DNA from: Pseudooceanicola marinus
GTDB taxonomy: Bacteria; Pseudomonadota; Alphaproteobacteria; Rhodobacterales; Rhodobacteraceae
Assembly (NCBI RefSeq): GCF_020177265.1
Contig: NZ_JAIVMC010000009.1
Coordinates: 1-64,000 of the forward strand
Direction of reading: 5' to 3'
Length of the DNA stretch: 64,000 nucleotides
The notes beneath the pieces are model-generated. The model was not told where the DNA came from. It worked only from the letters and a program-made list of their open reading frames with translations, and ran no database searches. A program made the translations under genes and the position numbers. This document shows positions 57,066-64,000 of the stretch, in pieces. Every line of letters begins with the position of its first letter. The stretch's first letter is position 1.

Positions 57066-58016
57066 TCAGTAGCCCTGGCTGCGGTCGACCTCGAAGAGGA
57101 AGTCCTGCCCGGCCTCGCCGCGGGCCACGTTGTCGGCGATGATGCGCGAGGCGGTCAGGGGCCGGGTTTCCGAGGCGATATGCGGGCAGACCGTGACCTT
57201 CGGGTGCGACCAGAAGGGATGCGCGGCGGGCAGCGGCTCCTCGCGGAAGACATCCAGCGTGGCATGGCGCAGATGCCCTCTGTCCAGCGCGGCCAGCAGC
57301 GCGTCATCGACGATCAGCGGCCCGCGCCCGGGATTCAGGATCACCGCGCCCTCGGGCAGCTGTTCCAGGCGGGTGGCGTCCAGAAGATCCGTCGTTTCCT
57401 CCGTCAGCGGCAGCAGCAGCACCAGGATCTGCGCGGTGGAGAGCGCCTTTGCCAGACCGTCGATGCCTGACAGGCAGGTCAGCCCCTCGATGTCCTTCTG
57501 CGTGCGCGACCAGCCGGTCACCGGGAACCCCATCTGTGCCAGCGACTGCGCGCAGGCGGTGCCCAGCTCGCCCAGGCCGAGCACGGTGACGGGGCGTTCC
57601 TCGGCCAGCGGCGGGATCAGTTTCGCCCCCTCCCAGTCGCCGTCCTGGTGGGCCAGGAAATGGTCGATGTGCAGGTGGTGGCGCAGGGCGTGGCCCGTCA
57701 CCCATTCCACCATGCCCCGGGTCAGCCCGTGGTCGACCATGCGGCACAGCGGCTGGGTCAGGGTCTGGTTGCCGACGATGGCCTCCACCCCGGCCCAGAG
57801 GTTCAGCACGGCCTTGCAGCGGGTGTAGGGGGTGAAGTCCTGCACGTCGGAATTGGGCGCGTAGATGATGTAATCGACCTCCTCCGGCGCGAAGGCGTCG
57901 GGGGCGAAATCGGTACGCAGGTCGACGGCCAGGGCGCGGTCGGCAAAGGCGGCGGTGAGGGGGGCCTCGTATTCGCTCCAGCGGGCTTGGGTCGCGGCGA
58001 AGAGGACGTTGATCAT
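57066..58016 (-). CDS. Glyoxylate/hydroxypyruvate reductase, GhrA type
   Basis: A 316-residue D-isomer-specific 2-hydroxyacid dehydrogenase. GhrA-type enzymes reduce glyoxylate and hydroxypyruvate with NADPH. Seen: Rossmann VLGLGELGTACAQSL, NPGRGPLIVDDAL and the catalytic HIASETRP histidine. The ATG at 58016 follows AGGAAAGGAAGCC; a longer frame overlaps trmD antiparallel sequence and is rejected. It follows trmD on the same strand, where many relatives have rplS, so the usual trmD-rplS order appears broken here. Confidence 0.9.
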   Translation of the reverse strand: MINVLFAATQARWSEYEAPLTAAFADRALAVDLRTDFAPDAFAPEEVDYIIYAPNSDVQDFTPYTRCKAVLNLWAGVEAIVGNQTLTQPLCRMVDHGLTRGMVEWVTGHALRHHLHIDHFLAHQDGDWEGAKLIPPLAEERPVTVLGLGELGTACAQSLAQMGFPVTGWSRTQKDIEGLTCLSGIDGLAKALSTAQILVLLLPLTEETTDLLDATRLEQLPEGAVILNPGRGPLIVDDALLAALDRGHLRHATLDVFREEPLPAAHPFWSHPKVTVCPHIASETRPLTASRIIADNVARGEAGQDFLFEVDRSQGY

Positions 58017-58093
58017 GGGGCTTCCTTTCCTGTTGCCGCGAAAGCTAGCAGGGGCGGAAGGAAGTGCCAAACACCTCGCCGCGCGCGGCGGTG

Positions 58094-59053
58094 TCAGCCG
58101 CGGCTTTGCCGCACCAGCTGCGCCAGGGCGCGGTAGGGATCGGCGGGCAGGGGCGCCTCGGTGCCACGGTTGCGCAGGGCCTCGGCCAGCCCCTGCAACT
58201 CCGGCGCCTCGGCGTCGAGGAAGGCGGCCAGGCTCTCGGCGTCGCGCACCTGGCGCACCGCATCGTCCAGCAGTGCCTCGCGCGTGGCAGCCCAGAGATC
58301 GGGGCGGCGGGCGCGGGTGATCTCCTCCGCCATGCGGCGGCGCCACTTGGCGATCTCGCCGTGGTGGCCGGACATGATGACCTCGGGGATCTCGCGGCCC
58401 TGCCATTCCGGCGGGCGGGTGTACTGCGGATGCTCCAGCAGCCCCTCGGAGAAACTCTCCTCCTCGGTGGAGGCGGCATTGCCCAGCACGCCCGGCAGCA
58501 GGCGCACGGTGGCGTCCAGCATGGCCAGGGCCGCGGGCTCGCCCCCGGTCATGACGAAATCGCCCAGCGAGACCTCCTGGATGCCGAAATGTTCGATCAC
58601 GCGCTCGTCCAGCCCCTCGAAGCGGCCGCAGATCAGGGTCACCCCGTCGCCGCGCGCCCAGTCGCGGGCCATCTGCTGATCGAAACGGCGTCCGCGGGGG
58701 GAGAGGTAGACCAGCGGATGGTGGCCGCGCGCGCGGGGCCGGGCCTCGGCGATGGCGCTTTCCATCACGTCGGCGCGCAGGACCATGCCCGCGCCGCCGC
58801 CGGCCGGCGTGTCATCGACGTTGCGATGCTTGCCCAGCCCGTGTTCGCGCAGGTTCACCGTCTGCAACTGCCACAGCCCGTCCTTCAGGGCCTTGCCGGT
58901 CAGGCTTTCGCCCAGAAGACCCGGAAAGGCCTGGGGCAGCAGGGTGATGACCTGCGCCGTCCAGACACCCGCCAGGGTTTCGGGTTCGTCCATCAGGCTG
59001 CGCGGCTTCAGGGTCGCGCTGATGCTCTTGCGGCCATGGGATTTCAGGGTCAT
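58094..59053 (-). CDS. trmD: tRNA (guanine-N1-)-methyltransferase
   Basis: A 319-residue SPOUT methyltransferase that makes 1-methylguanosine at position 37 of tRNAs with G36. Seen: the core from residue 30 (WTAQVITLLPQAFPGLLGESL), AGGGAGMVLRADV, LICGRFEGLDERVI and the knot region EVSLGDFVMTGGEPAA. It is longer than E. coli TrmD (about 255), with a 29-residue N-terminal lead (KSHGRKSISATLKPRS) seen in Rhodobacteraceae and a longer C-terminal end. The ATG at 59053 has GGAGAG upstream. Confidence 0.95.
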   Translation of the reverse strand: MTLKSHGRKSISATLKPRSLMDEPETLAGVWTAQVITLLPQAFPGLLGESLTGKALKDGLWQLQTVNLREHGLGKHRNVDDTPAGGGAGMVLRADVMESAIAEARPRARGHHPLVYLSPRGRRFDQQMARDWARGDGVTLICGRFEGLDERVIEHFGIQEVSLGDFVMTGGEPAALAMLDATVRLLPGVLGNAASTEEESFSEGLLEHPQYTRPPEWQGREIPEVIMSGHHGEIAKWRRRMAEEITRARRPDLWAATREALLDDAVRQVRDAESLAAFLDAEAPELQGLAEALRNRGTEAPLPADPYRALAQLVRQSRG

Positions 59054-59133
59054 CGGCACTCTCTCCAGTTCCGCCCGTCTCTAGGCGGCGGGGCGGCGGG
59101 GATCAAGCGGGCGGGCGCCGCACCCGCGCCGCG

Positions 59134-59168
59134 CCCCTCCCATACGATGGCCGGAAATACTCACGGCG
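59134..59168 (-). repeat. 3'-end repeat, copy D (after rimM)
   Basis: On the minus strand: CGCCGTGAGTATTTCCGGCC then ATCGTATGGGAGGGG. It starts 29 nt after the rimM stop, in the rimM sense direction, and interrupts the rimM-trmD interval. Confidence 0.7.
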
Positions 59169-59196
59169 CGACAGCGGAGCCGGGCGCAAGCGCGGG

Positions 59197-59733
59197 TCAG
59201 AAAAGCCCCTCGGGCGGATCCGCGACGATGCGGCGCGCGTCCAGATCGACGGTCGGCACCGCCTCTCGGGTGAAGGGCAGCAGCACGGTGGCCGAGGCGC
59301 CCGGGGCCGCGATCTCCAGCAGGTCGCCGGCGCCGTGGTCCATCACCGCGCGCACCTTGCCCAGCTCGGTGCCGCCGGTGTCGACCACGGTCAGGCCGAT
59401 CAGGTCGGCGTGGTAGAACTCGTCATCGGGCAGGGCCGGCAGGCGGTCGCGCGGCGCGAACAGGCGCAGCCCCTTCAGCGCATCCGCCTCCTCCTTCGTC
59501 TCCACCCCCGGCAGGCGGGCGGCGAAGCCGTTCTTGATCGGCCGGGTCAGGGTGACGGCATAGCTCTGGCGGCCATCCTCGGAGGTCAGCGGGGTGTAGT
59601 CGGCGATCGCCTCCGGCTCGGCGCAGAAGCTTTTCAGCCGCACCTCGCCGCGCACGCCGTAGGCGCCGGCGATGGCACCGAGGCAGATCAGGTCGGGGGC
59701 GGCGTTGCTCTGGGGCTCTTGGTCTGTCGTCAT
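59197..59733 (-). CDS. rimM: 16S rRNA processing protein RimM
   Basis: A 178-residue ribosome maturation factor that binds S19 during assembly of the 30S head. The N-terminal RimM domain ([19 protein letters not shown]) and PRC-barrel C-terminal domain ([19 protein letters not shown], then [16 protein letters not shown]) are clear. Length is normal. It lies between the rpsP region and trmD, as in the common rpsP-rimM-trmD order. Confidence 0.95.
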   Translation of the reverse strand: MTTDQEPQSNAAPDLICLGAIAGAYGVRGEVRLKSFCAEPEAIADYTPLTSEDGRQSYAVTLTRPIKNGFAARLPGVETKEEADALKGLRLFAPRDRLPALPDDEFYHADLIGLTVVDTGGTELGKVRAVMDHGAGDLLEIAAPGASATVLLPFTREAVPTVDLDARRIVADPPEGLF

Positions 59734-59797
59734 GCGCGTGTCTTACCTTGGCAGGGGCCGTGGCACGAGGCCGCGGCGCGTGGTGCCGGGCAGGATA

Positions 59798-59929
59798 CTA
59801 GCACAGGCGCTCCGCGAGAAGATCCGGATTGGCCTGGCACTCCTGCGCCACTCGGTCGCGTTCGTAGACGATGCCGGCCAGGAAGGCGAGGCCGAGAAGG
59901 ATGGGCAGGCGAAAGAGACGAAAGATCAT
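59798..59929 (-). CDS. 43-residue single-span membrane peptide
   Basis: A small predicted membrane protein: a basic start MIFRLFRLP, a 14-residue hydrophobic core (ILLGLAFLAGIVYE) and a charged tail ending in AERLC with two cysteines. Longer frames add no hydrophobic or family sequence. It sits between rimM and rpsP, 64 nt before rimM on the same strand. I have the impression similar peptides occur here in other Rhodobacterales, but cannot check. Function unknown. Confidence 0.55.
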   Translation of the reverse strand: MIFRLFRLPILLGLAFLAGIVYERDRVAQECQANPDLLAERLC

Positions 59930-60066
59930 TCCAGGGTCCGCAGCGGCAATGGCGGGCCCCCGGGGGGCCGCGTCTGCCCGCAGAGCTAGGGCGCAATCAC
60001 GACGGAAAAATGGCAGCGGCGGAAAAAGACCTGCCCTGGGCGGGGCCTCGCCGGCCCGTGACAAGG

Positions 60067-60106
60067 CGGAAAAGAAAAGGGCCGGCGCCATGATGGCACC
60101 GGCCCC
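60067..60106 (-). terminator. Terminator/attenuator after rpsP
   Basis: GGGCCGGTGCCA pairs with TGGCGCCGGCCC around a 3-nt loop, followed on the minus strand by TTTTCTTTT. It lies about 40 nt after the rpsP stop and should end or reduce transcription into rimM-trmD. Confidence 0.85.
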
Positions 60107-60145
60107 GAAGCTGTTGCGCGGGTCCGTGACCCGCGCACAGACCGA

Positions 60146-60511
60146 TCACTCGGCTGCGGCTTCCTCGGAAGCGGCGGCTTCTTTCTCTGCCTTGGCGGCG
60201 GCGCGTTCCTGCGCGGCCTTGCCCGGGGTGCCCTTCTTGGGGTTGGCACGCTCTTTCTTCTCCAGGACGCCGGCGGCTTCCAGGAAGCGGGACACGCGGT
60301 CGGTCGGCTGGGCGCCGTGGTCCAGCCAGTACTGCACGCGCTCCATGTTCAGCTTGACGCGGTCTTCGCTGTCCTTGGGCAGGAGCGGGTTGTAGGTACC
60401 CAGCTTCTCGATGAAGCGGCCGTCACGCGGCATGCGCGAGTCGGCGGCGACGACGGAATAGTGGGGGCGCTTCTTCGAGCCACCACGGGCGAGACGGATC
60501 TTCATGGCCAT
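60146..60511 (-). CDS. rpsP: 30S ribosomal protein S16
   Basis: A 121-residue S16. The core ([23 protein letters not shown], then [12 protein letters not shown] and [15 protein letters not shown]) occupies residues 1-85. The C-terminal 35 residues are an Ala/Lys/Glu-rich tail that E. coli S16 lacks and alphaproteobacteria often have. Two ATGs two codons apart are possible; the first follows AAGGAG. Its own terminator lies downstream. Confidence 0.97.
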   Translation of the reverse strand: MAMKIRLARGGSKKRPHYSVVAADSRMPRDGRFIEKLGTYNPLLPKDSEDRVKLNMERVQYWLDHGAQPTDRVSRFLEAAGVLEKKERANPKKGTPGKAAQERAAAKAEKEAAASEEAAAE

Positions 60512-60676
60512 TGGTTTTCTCCTTCAAATGGCGGTTCGGCGCGGGGCGCCGGAGGGGTTGGCGGCGCGAGGCGCCGGATGAGAGGGGCGGCCGGGGCCGC
60601 CGGGTTCGGATGGCGGGTTTTCCGCCGGGTCTTTCCGGGCCGCGGGCGCGGGGCCTGCCGGTCCGGTCTGGGCCGT

Positions 60677-60976
60677 TCAGCCCTGGTGCTGCCGGTGATG
60701 CCGGATCACCTCCTGAATGATGAAATTCAGGAATTTCTTCGCGAATTCGGGATCGAGGTCCGCTTCCTTCGCGAGCTCTTCGAGGCGTGCGATCTGTACG
60801 GCCTCGCGATTGGGGTCCGAGGGGGGAAGGTCATGTTCGGCCTTCAGTTTCCCCACGGCCTGGGTGTGCTTGAACCGCTCCCCCAGGGTGTAGACGAGGA
60901 TCGCATCCAGGCGGTCGATCGAGGCCCGGTGGCCTTTGAGCACCTCGGCCGCGCGGGCCGTGACATCATCAGTCAA
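60677..60976 (-). CDS. Chorismate mutase
   Basis: A 99-residue AroQ-type helical chorismate mutase. It converts chorismate to prephenate for phenylalanine and tyrosine. Seen: RASIDRLDAILVYTLGERFKHTQAVGKLKAEH with the conserved Arg and Lys, and the last helix FLNFIIQEVIRHHR. It stands alone (not fused to a dehydratase). Its start overlaps the upstream GNAT stop by 8 nt. The place between ffh and rpsP is common in Rhodobacterales. Confidence 0.93.
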   Translation of the reverse strand: MTDDVTARAAEVLKGHRASIDRLDAILVYTLGERFKHTQAVGKLKAEHDLPPSDPNREAVQIARLEELAKEADLDPEFAKKFLNFIIQEVIRHHRQHQG

Positions 60977-61571
60977 GGGCGTATCCTTTCGGTTTGAAAA
61001 GCGGGTCCATGTAGGACCGGATTTCCAGCTCGATCCCGTCGGAGATCTGGCTGTTGTTCAGCGCGGCGGGCGAAGGGTGGCGATAGCAGTGTTCGTTGCC
61101 GTCCACCGTGGCCGCCTCCGTGTCGCGCTTGGCGCCAAGCCGTTCGCAGAGCCGGATCGAGGCGAGGTTCTTGGGGTCCACGTAGGACACCGCGCCCTCC
61201 CACCCCAGCTGGTCGTAGAAGTGGCGCCGCGCCGCATGGGTCGCTTCCAGCGCATAGCCCTTGCCGGCGGTCTCGGGCCAGATGATCCAGGCCAGCTCCG
61301 GCTCCGGCCAGGAGGCGGGTTTCCAGCCGCCGGCCATGCCCAGGGTCTTGTCGGTGGCACGGTCGTGGATCATCCACATGCCATAGCCGCGGATCTGCCA
61401 ATGGCCGATCTCGGCGGCGTAGAGCATCCAGGTGTCATAGGCATTCAGCGGCCCGCCGATGAAGCGCGAGCGGTAGGAGCTGAAGGCATGCTTGAAATTC
61501 GGGTAGTCCTGCGGTTCGGGCCCGCGCAGCACCAGCCGTTCGGTTTCGATGACGGGGATCTGGAAACTCAT
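60969..61571 (-). CDS. GNAT acetyltransferase (tandem copy 4)
   Basis: A 200-residue GNAT of the RimJ/RimL type. It begins IPVIETERLVLRGPEPQDY, with a loop AGKGYALEATHAARRH for acetyl-CoA and the family DPKNLASIRLCERLGA. It has a C-terminal extension of about 25 residues not in the other copies. It is the last of four paralogous genes read leftwards; its start overlaps the stop of copy 3 (ATGA), and its stop overlaps the chorismate mutase start. Substrate unknown. Confidence 0.88.
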   Translation of the reverse strand: MSFQIPVIETERLVLRGPEPQDYPNFKHAFSSYRSRFIGGPLNAYDTWMLYAAEIGHWQIRGYGMWMIHDRATDKTLGMAGGWKPASWPEPELAWIIWPETAGKGYALEATHAARRHFYDQLGWEGAVSYVDPKNLASIRLCERLGAKRDTEAATVDGNEHCYRHPSPAALNNSQISDGIELEIRSYMDPLFKPKGYALD

Positions 61572-62122
61572 GCGGCCTCCTTCGCCACGGCGGGGTGGCG
61601 GTAGACCAGCACGGTGGTGCCATAGAACTCGTGGCGTTCGCGTTCGACCACGGCGCCCAGCCGTTCGGCCAGGGCGCGCGACCGGGCATTTGCCGGGTCG
61701 ATGTAGGAGATCAGGCGATCCAGCCCGAAATGATCGGCGGCGTGCTGGCGGGCGGCCAGGGCGGCTTCATGGGCGTAGCCCTTGCCCTCGAAGCCCGCGA
61801 AGACATGCCAGCCGATTTCCGGCTCGTCCCACTGCAGGTGGTTGATGAGGCCGACGCGGCCCACGGTTGCGCCGCTGGCCTTCTCGGCCAGGGTCCACAT
61901 GCCGTAGCCGCGCCACATCCAGTGGCCGATCGTGGACAGGAAGCCGCGCCAGACCTGGTCGCGGTCGGTCACGGGGCCGCCGATGTACTGCGAGCGGTCG
62001 GCATCGGCCAGGAAGGTCTCGATCACGTCGAAATCCTGCGGCTCGGGTCCGCGCAGGACCAGCCGCTCGGTCTCGATCACGGGGATCGGCAGTTGGGTGG
62101 CACAGGTGGCAAGCGCGGTCAT
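61568..62122 (-). CDS. GNAT acetyltransferase (tandem copy 3)
   Basis: A 184-residue GNAT of the RimJ/RimL type. It shares IPVIETERLVLRGPEPQDF with copy 4 almost exactly, and has FEGKGYAHEAALAARQH and DPANARSRALAERLGA. The start overlaps the stop of copy 2 as ATGA; the stop overlaps the start of copy 4. The strong N-terminal identity to copy 4 points to a recent duplication. It may acetylate ribosomal proteins or small molecules; not known. Confidence 0.88.
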   Translation of the reverse strand: MTALATCATQLPIPVIETERLVLRGPEPQDFDVIETFLADADRSQYIGGPVTDRDQVWRGFLSTIGHWMWRGYGMWTLAEKASGATVGRVGLINHLQWDEPEIGWHVFAGFEGKGYAHEAALAARQHAADHFGLDRLISYIDPANARSRALAERLGAVVERERHEFYGTTVLVYRHPAVAKEAA

Positions 62123-62670
62123 GCGTAAGCCTCCGCCCCGCCTTCCGACAGCGCGTCGGGGCCGGGATGGCGGTAGATCACCACCTCGTGGTCGCCCATG
62201 GTGAAGGTGCCATCGGGGGCGGCGCCCAGGCGGCGGGCCACGGCGGCAGAGCCGTGGTTTTCCGGGTCCACCAGCGAGATCGCGGTGGTCCAGCCCAGCA
62301 CGTCATAGGCATGCGCGCGGGCCGCCTCGGCGGCCTCGGTGGCATAGCCGCGGCCCTCGGCCCCCTCGAACAGGTCCCAGCCGATTTCCGGCTCGGGCCA
62401 GCCTTCGGGGTTCCAAAGGCCGACCATGCCGACGGTTTCACCGGTTTCGGTCACGTCGACCATCCAGCGGCCGTAGCCGTGCATGACCCAATGGCCGATT
62501 TCGGTGCCCAGCTGGCGCCAGGCCTGGGCGCGATCCTTCGGCCCACCGACGAAACGCGCGCGGTCGGAGGCGTAGAAAGCCATCAGCGCCTCGGCGTCCC
62601 GGGCACCGGGGGCGCGCAAGGTCAGCCGGGGGGTGTGAAGCGTGGGGATCGGGGCCAGGTGCGTCGTCAT
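62119..62670 (-). CDS. GNAT acetyltransferase (tandem copy 2)
   Basis: A 183-residue GNAT. LHTPRLTLRAPGARDAEAL opens the fold, AEGRGYATEAAEAARAH is the acetyl-CoA loop, and DPENHGSAAVARRLGA follows. The ATG at 62670 lies one base after the stop of copy 1; a longer frame would cover copy 1 and is rejected. It overlaps copy 3 as ATGA. Its GYGRWMV and WPEPEIGWD segments match the other copies. Confidence 0.88.
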   Translation of the reverse strand: MTTHLAPIPTLHTPRLTLRAPGARDAEALMAFYASDRARFVGGPKDRAQAWRQLGTEIGHWVMHGYGRWMVDVTETGETVGMVGLWNPEGWPEPEIGWDLFEGAEGRGYATEAAEAARAHAYDVLGWTTAISLVDPENHGSAAVARRLGAAPDGTFTMGDHEVVIYRHPGPDALSEGGAEAYA

Positions 62671-62671
62671 G

Positions 62672-63226
62672 TCAGATCCCCTCCAGCAGCTTGCGGCCCG
62701 CGACGGTGCGCGGCAGGTGGCGCCAGATGCGCATCTCGCCGGCCATGCGGTGATGGAACATGCCCTCGGCGCGGGCGCCCAGCCGTTCGACCATGGCGAC
62801 CGAGCGGTCGTTTTCCGGGTCCACCAGGCTGATGCAGGATGCCCAGCCCTTATCCTGGAACAGCCAGTTGAGCACGGCGCGCGCCGCCTCGGTGGCATAG
62901 CCCTTGCCCTCGGCGCCATCCAGCAGCTGCCAGGACAGTTCCGGCTCCGGCCAGCCGCGCGGATACCAGGGGCCGACCAGGCCGACCTGCAGGCCGGTGT
63001 CGCGTTCGCAGACGGCGAAATGGCCGTAGCCGCGCAGGTGCCAGTGGCCGATGATCGTGGCGATCGACCACCAGGCGGCTTCCTCGTCGGGATGCTGATC
63101 GACGAAGCGCCGGGCGCCGGGCATCAGGTAGGCGGCGGTGGCATCGAATTCGGGCGAGGCCGGGCAGACCAGGCGCAGGCGCTCGGTCTGCAGTTCGGGC
63201 CAGCGGGCGGGGGCGACGGCGATCAT
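62672..63226 (-). CDS. GNAT acetyltransferase (tandem copy 1)
   Basis: A 184-residue GNAT, first of the four. It has ELQTERLRLVCPASPEFDA, the loop AEGKGYATEAARAVLNW and DPENDRSVAMVERLGA. It is the most divergent copy at the N-terminus. The ATG at 63226 overlaps the stop of the preceding 72-residue hypothetical as ATGA, so all five genes look translationally linked behind ffh. Confidence 0.88.
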   Translation of the reverse strand: MIAVAPARWPELQTERLRLVCPASPEFDATAAYLMPGARRFVDQHPDEEAAWWSIATIIGHWHLRGYGHFAVCERDTGLQVGLVGPWYPRGWPEPELSWQLLDGAEGKGYATEAARAVLNWLFQDKGWASCISLVDPENDRSVAMVERLGARAEGMFHHRMAGEMRIWRHLPRTVAGRKLLEGI

Positions 63227-63441
63227 GCGGCGTCCTCCCGGTCGTGGTCCGGGGTCCGGGGGGTCTTGTCGTAGGCGGCCGCCTGATCCGCTGGTATTGC
63301 GTCCAGTTGCGGATGCTTGCGGGTGGCGGTGGCGCGCGGGTCATGGGTGGCGGGGCGCAGACGCGCCTGCCGGGCCGCCCGGTGCGGGGCGACGAAAAGC
63401 GACGCGAAGATGTCGCCGGATATGAGGAGCGCGCCGCTCAC
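63223..63441 (-). CDS. 72-residue hypothetical protein between ffh and the GNAT genes
   Basis: A small Arg/Ala/Asp-rich protein with no recognised domain. It begins with GTG at 63441, one base after the ffh stop, and ends overlapping the first GNAT start (ATGA). Longer frames would lie inside ffh. Basic in the middle (APHRAARQARLRPATHD), acidic at the end (TPDHDREDAA). The tight packing supports translation, but codon-level evidence is weak; it could also be a gap between genes. Confidence 0.5.
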   Translation of the reverse strand: MSGALLISGDIFASLFVAPHRAARQARLRPATHDPRATATRKHPQLDAIPADQAAAYDKTPRTPDHDREDAA

Positions 63442-63442
63442 C

Positions 63443-64000
63443 TCACTTCTTCTTGCCGAAGCCGGAGAGGCCGCCGGGCATACCGCCGCCCATGCCGCCC
63501 ATGCCACCGAGACCGCCCATGCCGCCGAGGCCCTTGCCGCCGCCCATGGCCTTTGCGGCCTCTTCCAGCTGCTTGGGGTCCATCTGCGAGGGATCCATGC
63601 CCTCGGGCATGCCGCCGCCCTTGCCCATCATCTGCTTCATGGCCTGTTTCATCATGCCGCCTTTGCCCATCTTGCCCATCTTCTTCATCATGTCCGCCAT
63701 CTGGCGGTGCATCTTCAGAAGCTTGTTCAGGTCGGACACTTCCATGCCCGCACCGGCGGCGATGCGTTTCTTGCGGCTGGCCTGAAGGATCTGCGGGTTG
63801 GCGCGTTCCTTCTTGGTCATCGACTGGATCAGGGCGATCTGCCGGGTCAGGACCTTGTCGTCCATGCCCGAGGCCTCGACCTGCTTGGCCATCTTCTTCA
63901 TGCCCGGCATCATGCCCATCAGGCCGTCCATGCCGCCCATCTTGATCATCTGCTCAAGCTGCATCTTCAGGTCGTTCATGTTGAACTGACCCTTGGAGAA
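63443..64000 (-). CDS. ffh: Signal recognition particle protein Ffh, C-terminal part (cut by window edge)
   Basis: The last 186 codons of ffh, running off the right edge. The visible part is the methionine-rich M domain that binds signal sequences and 4.5S RNA: FSKGQFNMNDLKMQLEQM leads in, then MMPGMKKMAKQVEA, and the RNA-binding PQILQASRKKRIAAGAG region. The tail is a Gly/Met-rich stretch (about the last 40 residues) ending GFGKKK. The GTPase domain lies outside the window. It heads the ffh-GNAT-chorismate mutase-rpsP cluster. Confidence 0.95.
   Translation of the reverse strand, partial: FSKGQFNMNDLKMQLEQMIKMGGMDGLMGMMPGMKKMAKQVEASGMDDKVLTRQIALIQSMTKKERANPQILQASRKKRIAAGAGMEVSDLNKLLKMHRQMADMMKKMGKMGKGGMMKQAMKQMMGKGGGMPEGMDPSQMDPKQLEEAAKAMGGGKGLGGMGGLGGMGGMGGGMPGGLSGFGKKK

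Noticed and set aside
63443-63560. Gly/Met-rich repeats near the right edge as a tandem repeat or CRISPR-like array
   Set aside because: They encode the normal low-complexity C-terminal tail of Ffh, with no spacer structure.

Overview
The window reads as chromosomal DNA of a GC-rich alphaproteobacterium, most likely Rhodobacteraceae (Roseobacter group). This rests on gene order and on one RNA element: irr divergent from fabA-fabB-fabI; phoH-ybeY-corC-lnt followed by metK with a SAM/SAH-type riboswitch; ffh-GNAT-chorismate mutase-rpsP-rimM-trmD; and a propionyl-CoA carboxylase/methylmalonyl-CoA mutase cluster with a PccR-type ScfR regulator. I see no insertion sequence, phage, CRISPR array, rRNA or convincing tRNA. 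Codon and base composition look even, so this is ordinary host chromosome with a few accessory inserts.

Layout. 1-474: no clear gene. 0.5-3.6 kb: a LuxR-type regulator, three small envelope genes (DUF4168, a membrane protein, an SH3-like protein) and a cold-shock gene. 3.6-7 kb: a FUSC-type membrane protein, then an enolase-superfamily enzyme and a zinc alcohol dehydrogenase in one transcription unit. 7.1-12.8 kb: a tightly coupled protocatechuate operon read leftwards, pobA-pcaD-pcaC-pcaH-pcaG-hydrolase-pcaB, turning 4-hydroxybenzoate into beta-ketoadipate pathway intermediates, with no adjacent regulator. 13-15.6 kb: a threonine dehydratase-like enzyme, an alpha/beta hydrolase and an L-2-haloacid dehalogenase. 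15.7-20.3 kb: an FKBP isomerase, a cysteine-rich membrane protein, Irr and the unsaturated fatty-acid genes fabABI. 20.3-30.5 kb: trmB, queF, metK, lnt, corC, ybeY, phoH, a lipoprotein and an OmpA-like protein that share a module, and miaB.

30.6-34.7 kb: a glycosyltransferase-like protein, a divergent argP/argO pair around a palindromic operator, a DMT transporter and a YdcH-family small protein. 34.7-46.6 kb: propionate assimilation, with pccR, a Bcr/CflA exporter, pccB, pccA and methylmalonyl-CoA mutase. Four small uncharacterised genes sit between pccB and pccA, and an orphan sulfotransferase-like gene sits before the mutase. Clustered TTTGC half-sites in front of pccB and pccR suggest PccR control. 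46.7-49.7 kb: small stand-alone enzymes and a DnaJ/TerB protein. 49.8-55.5 kb: a polyphosphate unit (ppx, ppk) with a DnaA-related hdaA and an AI-2E-type permease. 55.6-64 kb: proS, a GhrA-type reductase, trmD, rimM, a 43-residue membrane peptide, rpsP, chorismate mutase, four tandem GNAT acetyltransferases, a 72-residue hypothetical and the 3' part of ffh.

The most distinctive non-coding signal is a family of about 30-bp repeats (core GGAGTATTT...GGC...CG.AT) found five times. Each copy lies 12-80 nt downstream of a stop codon, always in the sense direction of that gene. Two convergent copies between fabI and trmB form a long inverted repeat around roughly 120 nt that looks structured.
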